A stretch of 64,000 nt of DNA from Paeniglutamicibacter terrestris (lineage in GTDB: Bacteria; Actinomycetota; Actinomycetes; Actinomycetales; Micrococcaceae), in assembly GCF_012271785.1 (NCBI RefSeq), contig NZ_JAAWVT010000001.1:186001-250000 (forward strand). The letters are read 5' to 3'. Each line of letters opens with the position of its first letter. Position 1 is the first letter of the stretch. The position numbers and the translations under genes are program-made. The notes under the pieces were generated by a model. The model was not told where the DNA came from. It saw only the letters and a list, made by a program, of their open reading frames with translations, and did no database searches. Shown here in pieces: positions 43,529-52,197 of this stretch.

Positions 43529-44806
43529 TTAGTGACCCAGCGCCGGCTTGAGCGTGATCGTTGCGGTCTGTGGTGTGTGATCGATGCTTCTCTTCTTCGG
43601 GGTCTTGCGTCGTTTGCGCAGCACCAAGATCACGGCGATCAGACCCGCAATGAGCGAAATGATGGCGCCTCCGGCAACCGACCAACGGGCTCCGAACATG
43701 GTTCCCATCCATCCCACCAACGGAGCTCCGATCGGTGTTCCGCCCTGGATCACCATCATGTACAGGGCCATCACGCGGCCGCGGTATGCCGGTTCGACGG
43801 AGAGTTGAATCATGGTGTTGGAGCTGGTCAGGTAGGTCAGTGACGCCAATCCGACGGGCACCATCATGACCGCGTACCAGAAGAATGTTGGCATCAGGCT
43901 GGCCACCAGGGCAAGCACCCCGAAGCCGACGGCGCCGCCGAGCAGATAGCGCCACTGCGGGCGGTTACGTCGTGCCGCGAGCAGTGCTCCACCGAGGGTA
44001 CCTACGGCCATCACACTGCCGAGCAAACCAAATTCGCTGGCACCCACCTCAAAGACATCGGTGGCCATCAGCGCGTTGGTGAGCTGGAAGTTCAACCCGA
44101 AGGTTGCCACAACAAAGGCCAGGGCAAAGATCAGCAGGAGATCCGGTCTGGTGCCCAGGTAGGCGATGCCCTCGCGAATCTGTCCCTTACTCCGTTTGAC
44201 CAGGATGGTGGGTTGGAGTTCTTGGGTGCGCATCTTGAACAGGGAGAAGAGTACCGCGCCGAAGCTTGCGGCGTTAATCAGGAACGCCGGACCGGTACCA
44301 AACCAGGCGATCAGTAATCCGGCCACACCGGGGCCTGCCAGCCGGGCCATGTTAAATGATGCGCTGTTCAGCGCTACGGCGTTGGCCAGGTGGGTGGAGG
44401 GAACCAGCTCGGAGACAAATGACTGACGTGCCGGGGCGTCGAAGGCACTGGCGATGCCCAGCCCCAAGGCCAGCACGTACACGTGCCACAGTTCTGCGGT
44501 TCCGGTGATCACCAGGACACCCAAGATGGTGGCGCAGATGCCCATCGCACTCTGGGTGATCAGCAGCAGTTTGCGGATGTTCATGCGGTCGGCCAGGACC
44601 CCGGCAAACGGGCCGAGGAAGAGGATGGGCAAAAATTGCAGGCCGGTAGTGATGCCGGCCGCGGTTCCGTCGTTATTGGTGAGGATGGTGAGTACCAGCC
44701 AGTCCTGGGCCACGCGCTGCATCCAGGTACCGATGTTTGAGACCAGGGCGCCGGCGGTCCAGAGCCGGTAGTTCGGGAATTTGAGGGCGCTGAACATCTT
44801 GCTCAT
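43529..44806 (-). CDS. MFS transporter, MFS_3 / EntS-like drug or metabolite exporter
   Basis: 425 residues, about 12 helices. The N-terminus ALKFPNYRLWTAGALVSNIGTWMQRVAQDWLVL is the start pattern of the MFS_3 group (shown here as its parts NYRLW and NIGTWMQRVAQDWL). The loop LFLGPFAGVLADRMNIRKLLL holds the MFS G-x-L-A-D-R motif. The protein ends in a basic tail. The gene overlaps the preceding MarR gene by the ATGA junction and is likely controlled by that MarR repressor. The exported compound is unknown; antibiotic or toxin efflux is typical for MarR-MFS pairs. Confidence 0.88.
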   Translation of the reverse strand: MSKMFSALKFPNYRLWTAGALVSNIGTWMQRVAQDWLVLTILTNNDGTAAGITTGLQFLPILFLGPFAGVLADRMNIRKLLLITQSAMGICATILGVLVITGTAELWHVYVLALGLGIASAFDAPARQSFVSELVPSTHLANAVALNSASFNMARLAGPGVAGLLIAWFGTGPAFLINAASFGAVLFSLFKMRTQELQPTILVKRSKGQIREGIAYLGTRPDLLLIFALAFVVATFGLNFQLTNALMATDVFEVGASEFGLLGSVMAVGTLGGALLAARRNRPQWRYLLGGAVGFGVLALVASLMPTFFWYAVMMVPVGLASLTYLTSSNTMIQLSVEPAYRGRVMALYMMVIQGGTPIGAPLVGWMGTMFGARWSVAGGAIISLIAGLIAVILVLRKRRKTPKKRSIDHTPQTATITLKPALGH

Positions 44807-45300
44807 TTGGCGCTCATCGCCTGTAGCAGCACCGCGGCGCGGGCCAGAGTGGCACGATCGGCTGCATCAAGTGCCTCAACCCGCTGTGCCATCCAGGCCG
44901 TCCGCTGGTTTCGTGCCGCATTGAAGGCTACGGTGCCGGCGGGGGTCAGAGCCACCAGCGCGCGTCGCGCGTCCTGTGCACTGACGGTGCGAGTGATTAA
45001 TCCGGCTTCCAGCAGACCCTTGACGATTCGTGTCATGGACGGTGCGCTGACGCGTTCGATCGCGGCCAGCTCACCAATGGTGCGTTCCTCGCTGCGTAGT
45101 CCGGCGAGTACCGAGTATTGTCCGGGGCTCACGGCGTCGGAGCTGGATTCTATGCGCATCCGTCGTGCTGCTCGCATGACGGCGAGGCGTAGTTCGGCGG
45201 CCAGATCGCCGGTGGTGTTTGCCTCGGGAGTATCCGATGCTGGGTCCTGGATGGGTTGTGGGGCAGGTGTAGTTTCGTTCAAATGATCCGGGCGAGCCAC
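44803..45300 (-). CDS. MarR-family transcriptional regulator of the MFS gene
   Basis: 165 residues from a GTG start with AAGGAGGATCC before it. The winged helix is TIGELAAIERVSAPSMTRIVKGLLEAGLITR, with the wing SAQDARRALVALTPAG. The first 30 residues are low-complexity (Pro, Thr, Asp) and probably disordered. It probably represses its own operon by binding the palindrome 60 bases upstream, and is released by a ligand, perhaps the exported compound. The operon is marR-MFS with overlapping stop and start codons. Confidence 0.9.
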   Translation of the reverse strand: MARPDHLNETTPAPQPIQDPASDTPEANTTGDLAAELRLAVMRAARRMRIESSSDAVSPGQYSVLAGLRSEERTIGELAAIERVSAPSMTRIVKGLLEAGLITRTVSAQDARRALVALTPAGTVAFNAARNQRTAWMAQRVEALDAADRATLARAAVLLQAMSAK

Positions 45301-45359
45301 GGATCCTCCTTCGTGTCGCCGATGTCTTTCACGGCTTTAGTTTTGACCTTGATAGTTAC

Positions 45360-45372
45360 TTAGCAATGCTAA
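45360..45372. promoter_or_regulatory. Probable MarR operator
   Basis: TTAGC-AAT-GCTAA, a dyad 60 bases upstream of the MarR start, with a further TAGTTACT on its left. Such short TTAGC dyads are typical of MarR-repressed MFS operons. The call rests on symmetry and position. Confidence 0.5.
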
Positions 45373-45483
45373 CCATACGCTCAGTGGCAACTCTCTGCCA
45401 TGAGCTGTCTCACGAAGTTGATCCCCACCACCGGTGACATCGCTTACGCAGGCTGGTTGCCCGGCCCACAATCGCGCACAAAA

Positions 45484-45525
45484 AAGGCAAGGTAATTCCC
45501 CCACTGGGGAGTTACCTTGCCTTAT
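45484..45525. terminator. Terminator of the NHL-thioredoxin gene
   Basis: AAAGGCAAGGTAA pairs with TTACCTTGCCTT, with an inner TCCCC/GGGGA hairpin. AAAAAA stands before and TTATTT after the hairpin, so it works on the minus-strand gene that ends at 45545 and may also work in the other direction. Confidence 0.8.
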
Positions 45526-45544
45526 TTGTACTGCTCAGTGGTGC

Positions 45545-47500
45545 CTAGTTATCCAGACCGCGCAAATCCAGAATCAGCTCGGATTCACCCTCGGCATCCA
45601 AGATCACCGGGATGCCCCAGTCCTGCTGGTACAAGTGGCAGGCCGCGTGCATCGGGATCTCGCCACCTGGCTCACCATCGCAGGAGGCGGCGCGGGCGGT
45701 GATGTGCAGGACGCCCTCGCTGACATCCGGGTTCAGCTCAAGGGTGCGGGTCAATCCCGGGGAGGTGCCAAAGCCGGAGAGCAGCAAATTCTCCGGTGAG
45801 GAGGAGATCTTCAGCTGGGTCGGATCTCCCCAACGATCATCAAGCTTCTGTCCCTTGGGGGCGGAGAAACGCACGGTGAGCGCATGAGCTCCCGCGGTGA
45901 CCTTGGTCTTGGGACGCTGGGTCTGGCTCGCTCCCTCGTCCACCACCAGAGCCTCGGCCGGAAGCGGCAGACGGACCAGCTGGTGGTTGTTGGTCTCCAC
46001 GACCAACAACACCGGTTCCCCGTCTACCGAGTCATCAAGCTGCACATCGGCCGGCTCGTTAAGACCGCGCGCCAGCGTACTGACCGTTGCGGTGGCAGGG
46101 TCATAACGACGCACCGCGCCGTTGTAGGTGTCAGCGATCGCCACCGAGCCATCGGGTAGGACGGTGACACCCAGCGGGTGCTGCAGGCGAGCCTCGGCGG
46201 CGGCACCATCACGGAAGCCAAAGTCGAAGAGTCCGGCACCGATGGCCGTCTCTACCGCCGCCACTGTTCCTTCGTCGTTGAGGACCAGACGGCGCAGCGC
46301 GGAGGTCTCCGAGTCGGCCACCCAGATGTTCCCCTCCTTGTCACTGGCCAGACCGGAGGACTGCGCAAACCAGCTCTCCCCCGGCGCTCCGTCGGCAAGG
46401 CCCTCAAGGCCGGTACCGGCGAAGACCGACAAAACCGCGGTGACCGGGTTGAAGGAGAAGATCTGGTGGGTGCCGGCCATCGCGATGATGACGGCGTTAG
46501 CCTTCTGGTTCCACAAAACATCCCACGGGGAGGACAACGAGGTCTCCAGCGGAGCATTGCCAAGATCGCTGATCCAGCCCTCTGCATCGTTTTCGTCAAC
46601 CGCCGCACGGGCCTGATCAACGTCGAGCAGGCGCTGGATGCCGTTGCCGGCCAGGGTCCCCACCGCTCCGGTGTCCAAATTCAACGAACGCAGACGGTGG
46701 TTCACCGTATCGGCGATGACCGCGTGGTATCCCAGCTGGGTGGCCACATCGCTCGGTAGCAGGGTCAGGCCCTGTGGCTCATTAAACTGAGCGGTGTCGG
46801 CGTCGCCATCTGCGTAGCCCTTAGTGCCGGAGCCGAAGCTGCGCACCACGGTGGCTAGATCCTGGCTGAGCTCCACAATGCGGTGGTGCCCCGAATCGCC
46901 GACTAGAAAGTTTCCGTTCTCCAGCGCAACTGCCTTGCCCGGGAAACGCAGGTTACCCTCGCGTGCCGGCGGCGCCACGTAGGGGCCTGTGCCGCGGTGC
47001 AGAGTGCCCTTGGCATCGTGCTCGGTAATCAATTCTTCCACCAGGGATTCCAGACCGCTGGCGTGGCCCTCACCGGAGAGGTGAGCGACGATGTAGCCCT
47101 CGGGATCAACAACCACCAGGGTCGGCCAAGCGCGAGCACCATAGGCCTGCCAGGTCACGAGCTCGGGATCATCAAGCACCGGGTGCGCAATCTCGTAGCG
47201 TTCCACCGCGGCGGCCAGCGCGACGGGGTCTGCCTCGTATTCAAACTTTGGGGAATGCACACCGACGGTCACCACGACGTCGGAGTACTTGGCCTCCAGC
47301 GGACGCAGCTCGTCTAGGACGTGCAGGCAGTTGATGCAGCAGAAGGTCCAGAAGTCCAGGATCGTGATCTTGCCACGGAAGTCCTGCAACGAAAGTTGTT
47401 TCCCGCCGGTGTTCAGCCAATTGCGGCCAACTAGTTCCGAGGCGCGGACCTTATAGGAGGTGCGCACGGAATCGGTTCCGGTACTGGGGGTCACTGTCAT
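45545..47500 (-). CDS. NHL-repeat protein with a thioredoxin-like (TlpA-type) N-domain
   Basis: 651 residues. The thioredoxin-like domain occupies about residues 15-165: ITILDFWTFCCINCLHVLDEL has the C-x-x-C motif CINC preceded by an extra Cys, as in NHLRC2-type proteins, and AWPTLVVVDPEG has the cis-Pro. Residues 180-480 contain NHL beta-propeller repeats (VGDSGHHRIVELS, VIADTVNHRLRSLN, IAMAGTHQIFSFN, VADSETSALRRL, IADTYNGAVRRYD). A C-terminal beta domain follows (about residues 530-650). No signal peptide is seen. A disulfide-exchange role is likely; the partner is unknown. It is a close counterpart of the animal NHLRC2 family. Confidence 0.9.
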   Translation of the reverse strand: MTVTPSTGTDSVRTSYKVRASELVGRNWLNTGGKQLSLQDFRGKITILDFWTFCCINCLHVLDELRPLEAKYSDVVVTVGVHSPKFEYEADPVALAAAVERYEIAHPVLDDPELVTWQAYGARAWPTLVVVDPEGYIVAHLSGEGHASGLESLVEELITEHDAKGTLHRGTGPYVAPPAREGNLRFPGKAVALENGNFLVGDSGHHRIVELSQDLATVVRSFGSGTKGYADGDADTAQFNEPQGLTLLPSDVATQLGYHAVIADTVNHRLRSLNLDTGAVGTLAGNGIQRLLDVDQARAAVDENDAEGWISDLGNAPLETSLSSPWDVLWNQKANAVIIAMAGTHQIFSFNPVTAVLSVFAGTGLEGLADGAPGESWFAQSSGLASDKEGNIWVADSETSALRRLVLNDEGTVAAVETAIGAGLFDFGFRDGAAAEARLQHPLGVTVLPDGSVAIADTYNGAVRRYDPATATVSTLARGLNEPADVQLDDSVDGEPVLLVVETNNHQLVRLPLPAEALVVDEGASQTQRPKTKVTAGAHALTVRFSAPKGQKLDDRWGDPTQLKISSSPENLLLSGFGTSPGLTRTLELNPDVSEGVLHITARAASCDGEPGGEIPMHAACHLYQQDWGIPVILDAEGESELILDLRGLDN

Positions 47501-47649
47501 GGGGGTACTCCTAGAGCTTGTCGGCTGACACGATGCTGTACTGCAATTATCCCGGTGTTGCTTCTCGGGAGGGGAGAAAATGACGCGATGTAACGAATCG
47601 GTCGATCACCACAGGTAGTGGCCGATGATCTGAGAATTAAAACACCGAG

Positions 47650-48468
47650 CTAGTTGACCTGGACCAGTGCCGCGTTCAGGATCTGGGCCGCCAATTCACT
47701 AAATTCGGTAGCTTCCAGCCCGTCTTGGGCGATGAAGGACACCATGGCCACATAATCTCCCTTGGCTTTGATCAACACCAAAGCCTGCTGGCGCATTCCC
47801 TGCCCCGTGTTTCCGCGCTCCCACAGGATCGCCGAATCTGCTTGGGCAGCGGAAACCTGCGGCTTTTTCGCGATGAAGGGGCCGGTTTCGGTGCCCTGAT
47901 TCATGTTTGCAGCTCGGCACTCGGAGAGTACTGCAAGGGCCGTGGCGTAGTGCTTATCAAGAACCGAGCGGTCCGAGATTTTGGCGACCTCCACGGATCC
48001 GGTGGCCGAAACGGTGGTGTTGAGGAAGTCGCTGCGTGCGCCTTCGTCGCCCATCTGCACCGGTGACCAGTTCAGCGACTCGATGACCTCACCGCATTGT
48101 GTAGGAAGCACCGCCACACCGCCGAGGGTGTCTTCCGGAGCCTTGCGCAGTGCATCCAGCTCGTCCCCGGTGATCACGCGGGCCTGGTCGAAGCCCAGCA
48201 GCGCGGCCATGGAGATGCCCGAGGCCACCGCCAGCTCGGCCGTGGACATGTTCGCCGCCGTGCTGGCGGCAGCGGGAGTGCTGGCCGAAGCGCTGGCAGC
48301 AGCCGGTGCACTGGCCGGGGCACTGGCCGGGGCATCGGTGTTCACCGGGGTGTGTCCCTTGGGCAGCTCGAGGCTGGTGTCCCCAGATGAGCAGGCGGAG
48401 AGCGCGAGCAGCAGGGCCGCACCCAGCGAGATGGTGCGCAAAGCGCCGATTTTAGTCCTAGCGGCCAC
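47650..48468 (-). CDS. Lipoprotein of unknown function
   Basis: 272 residues from the GTG at 48468, which overlaps the stop of the CopD-CtaG gene by 11 bases and has AGGAG upstream. A signal peptide ends at the lipobox ALSAC. After it comes a stretch of about 45 residues rich in Ala, Ser and Pro (APASAPASAPAAASASAS), a likely flexible linker, then a folded part with VLPTQCGEVIESLNWS and SECRAANMNQG. The family is not recognised. It is the last gene of the copper/CtaG operon. It may act outside the membrane alongside CopC, but this is inference from position. Confidence 0.75.
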   Translation of the reverse strand: MAARTKIGALRTISLGAALLLALSACSSGDTSLELPKGHTPVNTDAPASAPASAPAAASASASTPAAASTAANMSTAELAVASGISMAALLGFDQARVITGDELDALRKAPEDTLGGVAVLPTQCGEVIESLNWSPVQMGDEGARSDFLNTTVSATGSVEVAKISDRSVLDKHYATALAVLSECRAANMNQGTETGPFIAKKPQVSAAQADSAILWERGNTGQGMRQQALVLIKAKGDYVAMVSFIAQDGLEATEFSELAAQILNAALVQVN

Positions 48469-50566
48469 GTTGCTGCAGCTCCTGATCCTGTTGCTTAAGT
48501 TTGGCAAACATGTCGTTGTAGGCGTGCAGCTCCGCGTCGTTGTCGCGGTCGGCCTGCCGGTCCTTGCGTTTGGTTTCCTTGGTGTCGTCGCGGTTCCACG
48601 ACACCATCACGCCCAAGGCCAGCAGCAGCGTCGGGATTTCGCCAATCCCCCACATGGCCCCGGCACCCAGGCGTTGGTCCGCCAGTGCGTCCACGCCCCA
48701 GGTCCGTCCCATATTGCCGAACCAGTCGGCTTGCATCAGCGAAGTGGAGCTCATGATGGAAACACCGTAGAAGGCATGGAAGCTCATGGTGGCCAGCAGG
48801 ATCACCAGGCGCAGCGGGTAAGGCGCACGACGGGGCACCGGGTCGGTGCCGATCATCGAGAGCGCAAAGAGGTAACCGGTGATCAAAAAGTGCACATTCA
48901 TCAGTTCGTGGCCCACGTGGTTACGCAGGGCGAAGCCGAAGATGTCCGTTCCGTAGAAGATGATGATGGATCCGGCGAAGTTGGCTGCCGCGAAGATCGG
49001 GTTGGTGATCAGCGCCGAATACTTGGAGTGCACCAGCACCAGGATCCACTCGCGCGGTCCCCGGGTCCCATCGGTGCGTGAGCTCAGGGCCTTGAGCATC
49101 AGGGTGACGGGCGAGCCGATGACCAACAGCAGCGGCGCCACCATGGTCATGGCCATGTGGTCAACCATGTGCACGGAGAAGAGGATCTTGCCGTAGACGG
49201 CCAGAGCTCCGGAGGTGAAGTAGAAGAGGCAGCCGAGGCCAAGAAGCCAGGAAATGGTCAGCAGGATCGACCATTTGTCGCCGCGACGGCGCACCGTCAC
49301 CACGGCCCAGAGGTACACCACGGCCAGGAAGAGGGCAATGGCGATCCACAGCCAGTCCATCCGCCAGACCTGGGTCCAGCTGTCCGTGGTGAGTTCCGGC
49401 GGTAGCTCGTAGCCGGTGAGCAGTCGGGCCGGTGTGGGAAGTTCCGGCGCGGTATCCGGGGTGGGAGGCGCGGTGCGGGCCAGGACGGTGGCCAGCGACA
49501 TGGCGATGGCCATGATGATCGTTTCGGCTCCGACGACCAACCAGGCGGCGCGGGTTGCTGCGATTTTCCCCGCTTCAAGGGCAGGGATGACGCGGCGGCG
49601 GTGGGCCAGGCCCAACGCACCAAGGGCCAGTGTTGCTACAGCCTTGGCGATCACGAGCAGACCATAAGGGGAGAGCCACTGCTCCCACCCGGTAATGCGA
49701 ATGGTGGCGTTGACCACGCCGGAGCCGGCGACCAGCACGATGGCGATGGTGGCCAAGGTCGAGAAGCGGCGCAGCACCGTGCCGGCAAGGATGGGGCGGG
49801 GGCCGGAGAAGCGTCCGGGACTCTTACCCACCAGCAGTGGTGCCAGCGCGGCGAGCACCACGATGCCACCGAACCAGAGGCATACCCCGACCAGGTGCAG
49901 CATAATCGAGTTGACGGCGCCCCAGTGGTCATCTCCGCCGGCTGCATGGCCGATCAAGGACAGGGGAAGAATTCCTGCCAGCGAGAAGACAGCCGTAGCA
50001 CCGACCCAGGCTGGAGAGCGGACACCGAAGGCCAGTGACGAGGTAATCGCAGCGATCACGATCATCCAAGCCCAGGCCCGTCCGACGGAAATGTTCAGGA
50101 CGTAGTCAAGCATGGCGGAGGTGTAGCTGGGGTCTGCACTCATGGGCTTACCCACCAAGTCCCAAAAGTTGAACACCAGTACCGCTGCGGCCGAGACGGT
50201 CCAGAGCATTCCGGCGGCCGCGGCAAGGTTCATCACGCGGGCGAAGGCCGGATGGGTTTGACCGCCGTCGGTGCTGGTCTCGCCGGGCACCGGGCGTTTG
50301 GGTTTGGTGGATCGCGGCAGAATGCAGGCCGCGAAGACCAGCGAGGCGATGGTGATGGCCATGCTCGAGTGGTGAATGGCTTTAGCCGCGGGCAGTGCCC
50401 AGCGGATCAGCGGACCGGGGTCCCCCAGCTCGCTTGCCTGTGCCGTGCCGGCAAAATAGCTGGCAGTGATCAGCACCAGTATGCCCACCACCAGTGCCGG
50501 TAGGGTCAGCAGGGGCCACAAACGCCCCGTTGAGGCGTCGGCCTTAGTGTTCAGTGACGTGTTCAC
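48458..50566 (-). CDS. CopD copper import domain fused to cytochrome c oxidase assembly protein CtaG
   Basis: 702 residues from a GTG start with GAAAGGA upstream. The N-terminal half (about residues 15-350) is a CopD-like membrane domain: IGHAAGGDDHWGAVNSIMLHLVGVCLWFGGIVVLAA carries the conserved histidines (seen in GHAAGG and MLHLVG). From about residue 390 comes a caa3-CtaG domain with FSVHMVDHMAMTMVAPLLLV and MSFHAFYGVSIM, also rich in His and Met. Some 16 helices are seen. The fusion is known from actinobacteria and points to copper delivery across the membrane for cytochrome oxidase. CopC is encoded upstream in the same operon. Confidence 0.92.
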   Translation of the reverse strand: MNTSLNTKADASTGRLWPLLTLPALVVGILVLITASYFAGTAQASELGDPGPLIRWALPAAKAIHHSSMAITIASLVFAACILPRSTKPKRPVPGETSTDGGQTHPAFARVMNLAAAAGMLWTVSAAAVLVFNFWDLVGKPMSADPSYTSAMLDYVLNISVGRAWAWMIVIAAITSSLAFGVRSPAWVGATAVFSLAGILPLSLIGHAAGGDDHWGAVNSIMLHLVGVCLWFGGIVVLAALAPLLVGKSPGRFSGPRPILAGTVLRRFSTLATIAIVLVAGSGVVNATIRITGWEQWLSPYGLLVIAKAVATLALGALGLAHRRRVIPALEAGKIAATRAAWLVVGAETIIMAIAMSLATVLARTAPPTPDTAPELPTPARLLTGYELPPELTTDSWTQVWRMDWLWIAIALFLAVVYLWAVVTVRRRGDKWSILLTISWLLGLGCLFYFTSGALAVYGKILFSVHMVDHMAMTMVAPLLLVIGSPVTLMLKALSSRTDGTRGPREWILVLVHSKYSALITNPIFAAANFAGSIIIFYGTDIFGFALRNHVGHELMNVHFLITGYLFALSMIGTDPVPRRAPYPLRLVILLATMSFHAFYGVSIMSSTSLMQADWFGNMGRTWGVDALADQRLGAGAMWGIGEIPTLLLALGVMVSWNRDDTKETKRKDRQADRDNDAELHAYNDMFAKLKQQDQELQQRGR

Positions 50567-50710
50567 GTTGTCCTTTCAACTTCCTGCCCGACCATTCTCC
50601 CACCGTTCAACCTAGGAGCGGGCCAAAGTGGCAGGTGCCACGTTGGCCCGGGAAGCAGCACGTACGCCTTTCCCCGGGTGCACCAACGGTGGCGGCCCCG
50701 GGGCTGCTAC

Positions 50711-51316
50711 TTACTTGTTTTGGCGGCGGACCTTGAGCAGCACCAGCAGCACCATCCCGATGACGGCAACGCCGGCGATCGTCCAGATCAGACCGGCCGG
50801 CATACCAGCGAAGGGCTGGGTAGCGGCGGCGTCTTCGCTGGCTTGCGGCGCTGGTGCTGCGGGAGCCTGCTCGGCCGCCGGTGCCGAAGCTGTGGCCGGT
50901 GCGGAGCTGGCCGCCGCAGCGGGGTCCTTGACCTCGAAGGCGATCTCCTTGTTGATCGGGTGACCGTCGGAGGAAACCACACGGGCGTCGAGCACGTAGC
51001 TGCCATTAATCAACGGCGTGGTCGGAGTGACCGTGACTTCGCGGCCCGCGACGGCAAATGTCGAGTCAAAGCTTTTTCCTGCTTCATCGGTCAATTCCAG
51101 AATCGTGCCGATCTTCTTGATGTCTCCAGTGAAGGTGAGCACCAACGACTTCGGAGCAGCCTTAAGTACATCTCCGGAGGCCGGTGTCGAGGAAATCAAT
51201 TCGTCGTGAGCCTGGGCGCTAGACACGCCGAACACCGTCATCAGGCACAGCAGGGCCGCTGCGAAGAGCAGGCCGAGGCGGGTGAGTGTGCGTGGGGCGT
51301 GGATTACATGGGTCAT
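50711..51316 (-). CDS. copC: CopC-family copper-binding protein with membrane anchor
   Basis: 201 residues from the ATG at 51316. The signal peptide ends GVSSAQA and the mature protein begins HDELISSTPASGD; an N-terminal His is the Cu(II) ligand of CopC. The second site appears in DGHPINKE. After the CopC domain (mature residues 1-95) comes an Ala/Pro-rich linker, then one membrane helix (LIWTIAGVAVIGMVLLVLL) and a short basic tail. It binds copper outside the membrane, probably handing it to the CopD-CtaG fusion encoded next. The intergenic gap of 144 bases contains no recognised gene. Confidence 0.92.
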   Translation of the reverse strand: MTHVIHAPRTLTRLGLLFAAALLCLMTVFGVSSAQAHDELISSTPASGDVLKAAPKSLVLTFTGDIKKIGTILELTDEAGKSFDSTFAVAGREVTVTPTTPLINGSYVLDARVVSSDGHPINKEIAFEVKDPAAAASSAPATASAPAAEQAPAAPAPQASEDAAATQPFAGMPAGLIWTIAGVAVIGMVLLVLLKVRRQNK

Positions 51317-51374
51317 GGCTTTTGTGGTCCTTTTCACCGCGGCGTCGTCGTGCCGCGGACGGTTGGGAATGCTT

Positions 51375-52010
51375 TTACAAGATGGCGAAAGCAGGACCCC
51401 GTGGCGGACCACGGCGATAAAGACTGGGACGCAGCACGTCGCGCAGGACAAATGACGGGCGGTAGCTGCCCAGCAGCGGCTGGCTGCCGCGTGGCAGCTG
51501 CATGGTACGGGCAAAGAGGATCAGGCGCGGCACCCAGAGGAGAATGGCTTGCGCGATTGCGCGGGCGGCGATCTCACCGCGGCGTATGGCCAGCACCGTC
51601 AGAGCGCCAGCAAGGAGGTGGGCCAACGGCATGAGTAGCCCGGTGGCGGGTTCAACGGAGGCCGCGATGGAAACGGAGTTGTTGATGCTCAGGTGCGTGA
51701 GTTGCTGCGCGTGCCCGGCATGCTCCCCGGTGGCATTCAGCGTTCCGAAGACCTGGTGTTGGTGGCCGAACAAGGCGAAGGCGCCGTGGTAGATGCCTTG
51801 GCTCAAACCCACCGCCCCGGTGGTGCGGAGCAGCGAAATCTTATTGGAGGCCAACGCCGTGCAGATCACTGCGCTGATGCAGAACATCAGGCCAAGAATC
51901 GCCAGCGGTGGTCTGGCACCGTCCACAAGGCTGTGGGATGCAGCGGCAAGGCTCGTGCAAACGAACGCACCAATCCAGCCACGCATGATGCGCAGGCCGT
52001 GATCGTTCAT
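51375..52010 (-). CDS. His-rich membrane protein at the head of the copper operon
   Basis: 211 residues from the ATG at 52010. Five or six hydrophobic segments are seen (WIGAFVCTSLAAASH, LAILGLMFCISAVICTALA, LLMPLAHLLAGALTVLAI). Several His residues lie between them: SQGIYHGAFALFGHQHQVFG and THLSINNSV. The layout resembles actinobacterial proteins encoded next to copC, whose function is unknown. The His-rich loop may bind copper. The last 30 residues are basic (RPSFVLRDVLRPSLYRRGPPRG). It is the first gene of the operon and starts about 65 bases after a 19-bp palindrome. Confidence 0.75.
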   Translation of the reverse strand: MNDHGLRIMRGWIGAFVCTSLAAASHSLVDGARPPLAILGLMFCISAVICTALASNKISLLRTTGAVGLSQGIYHGAFALFGHQHQVFGTLNATGEHAGHAQQLTHLSINNSVSIAASVEPATGLLMPLAHLLAGALTVLAIRRGEIAARAIAQAILLWVPRLILFARTMQLPRGSQPLLGSYRPSFVLRDVLRPSLYRRGPPRGPAFAIL

Positions 52011-52076
52011 GCCGCATTCCTCCACCCGGTGCTAGGACTAGTATTGCCCATCGGTTCCAGCAAATCAGTCTACTAG

Positions 52077-52095
52077 ATTCTACGATTCGTAGAAT
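52077..52095. promoter_or_regulatory. Palindromic operator of the copper/CtaG operon
   Basis: ATTCTACGA-T-TCGTAGAAT is a perfect 9-bp dyad around one base. On the minus strand its right arm ends in TAGAAT, a good -10 box with CTGCAT 17 bases upstream, so a bound repressor would cover the promoter. The ACGA-TCGT core resembles BlaI/CopY-type sites in shape; no regulator gene is in the window. Confidence 0.65.
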
Positions 52096-52124
52096 TATCA
52101 TGCAGGTGACAGCTCGTTAACGCG

Positions 52125-52174
52125 GAAACCGCTCCCTGCCACCCGGCCATAGGACCAGTGCAGGGAGCGGTTTC
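52125..52174. terminator. Terminator of the HU gene
   Basis: GAAACCGCTCCCTGC (52125-52139) is complementary to 52160-52174, a 15-bp stem with a 20-base loop. It lies just after the HU stop on the minus strand and before the copper operon promoter. Confidence 0.82.
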
Positions 52175-52197
52175 GAAGCTGTTGCGACGAGCGCAGA

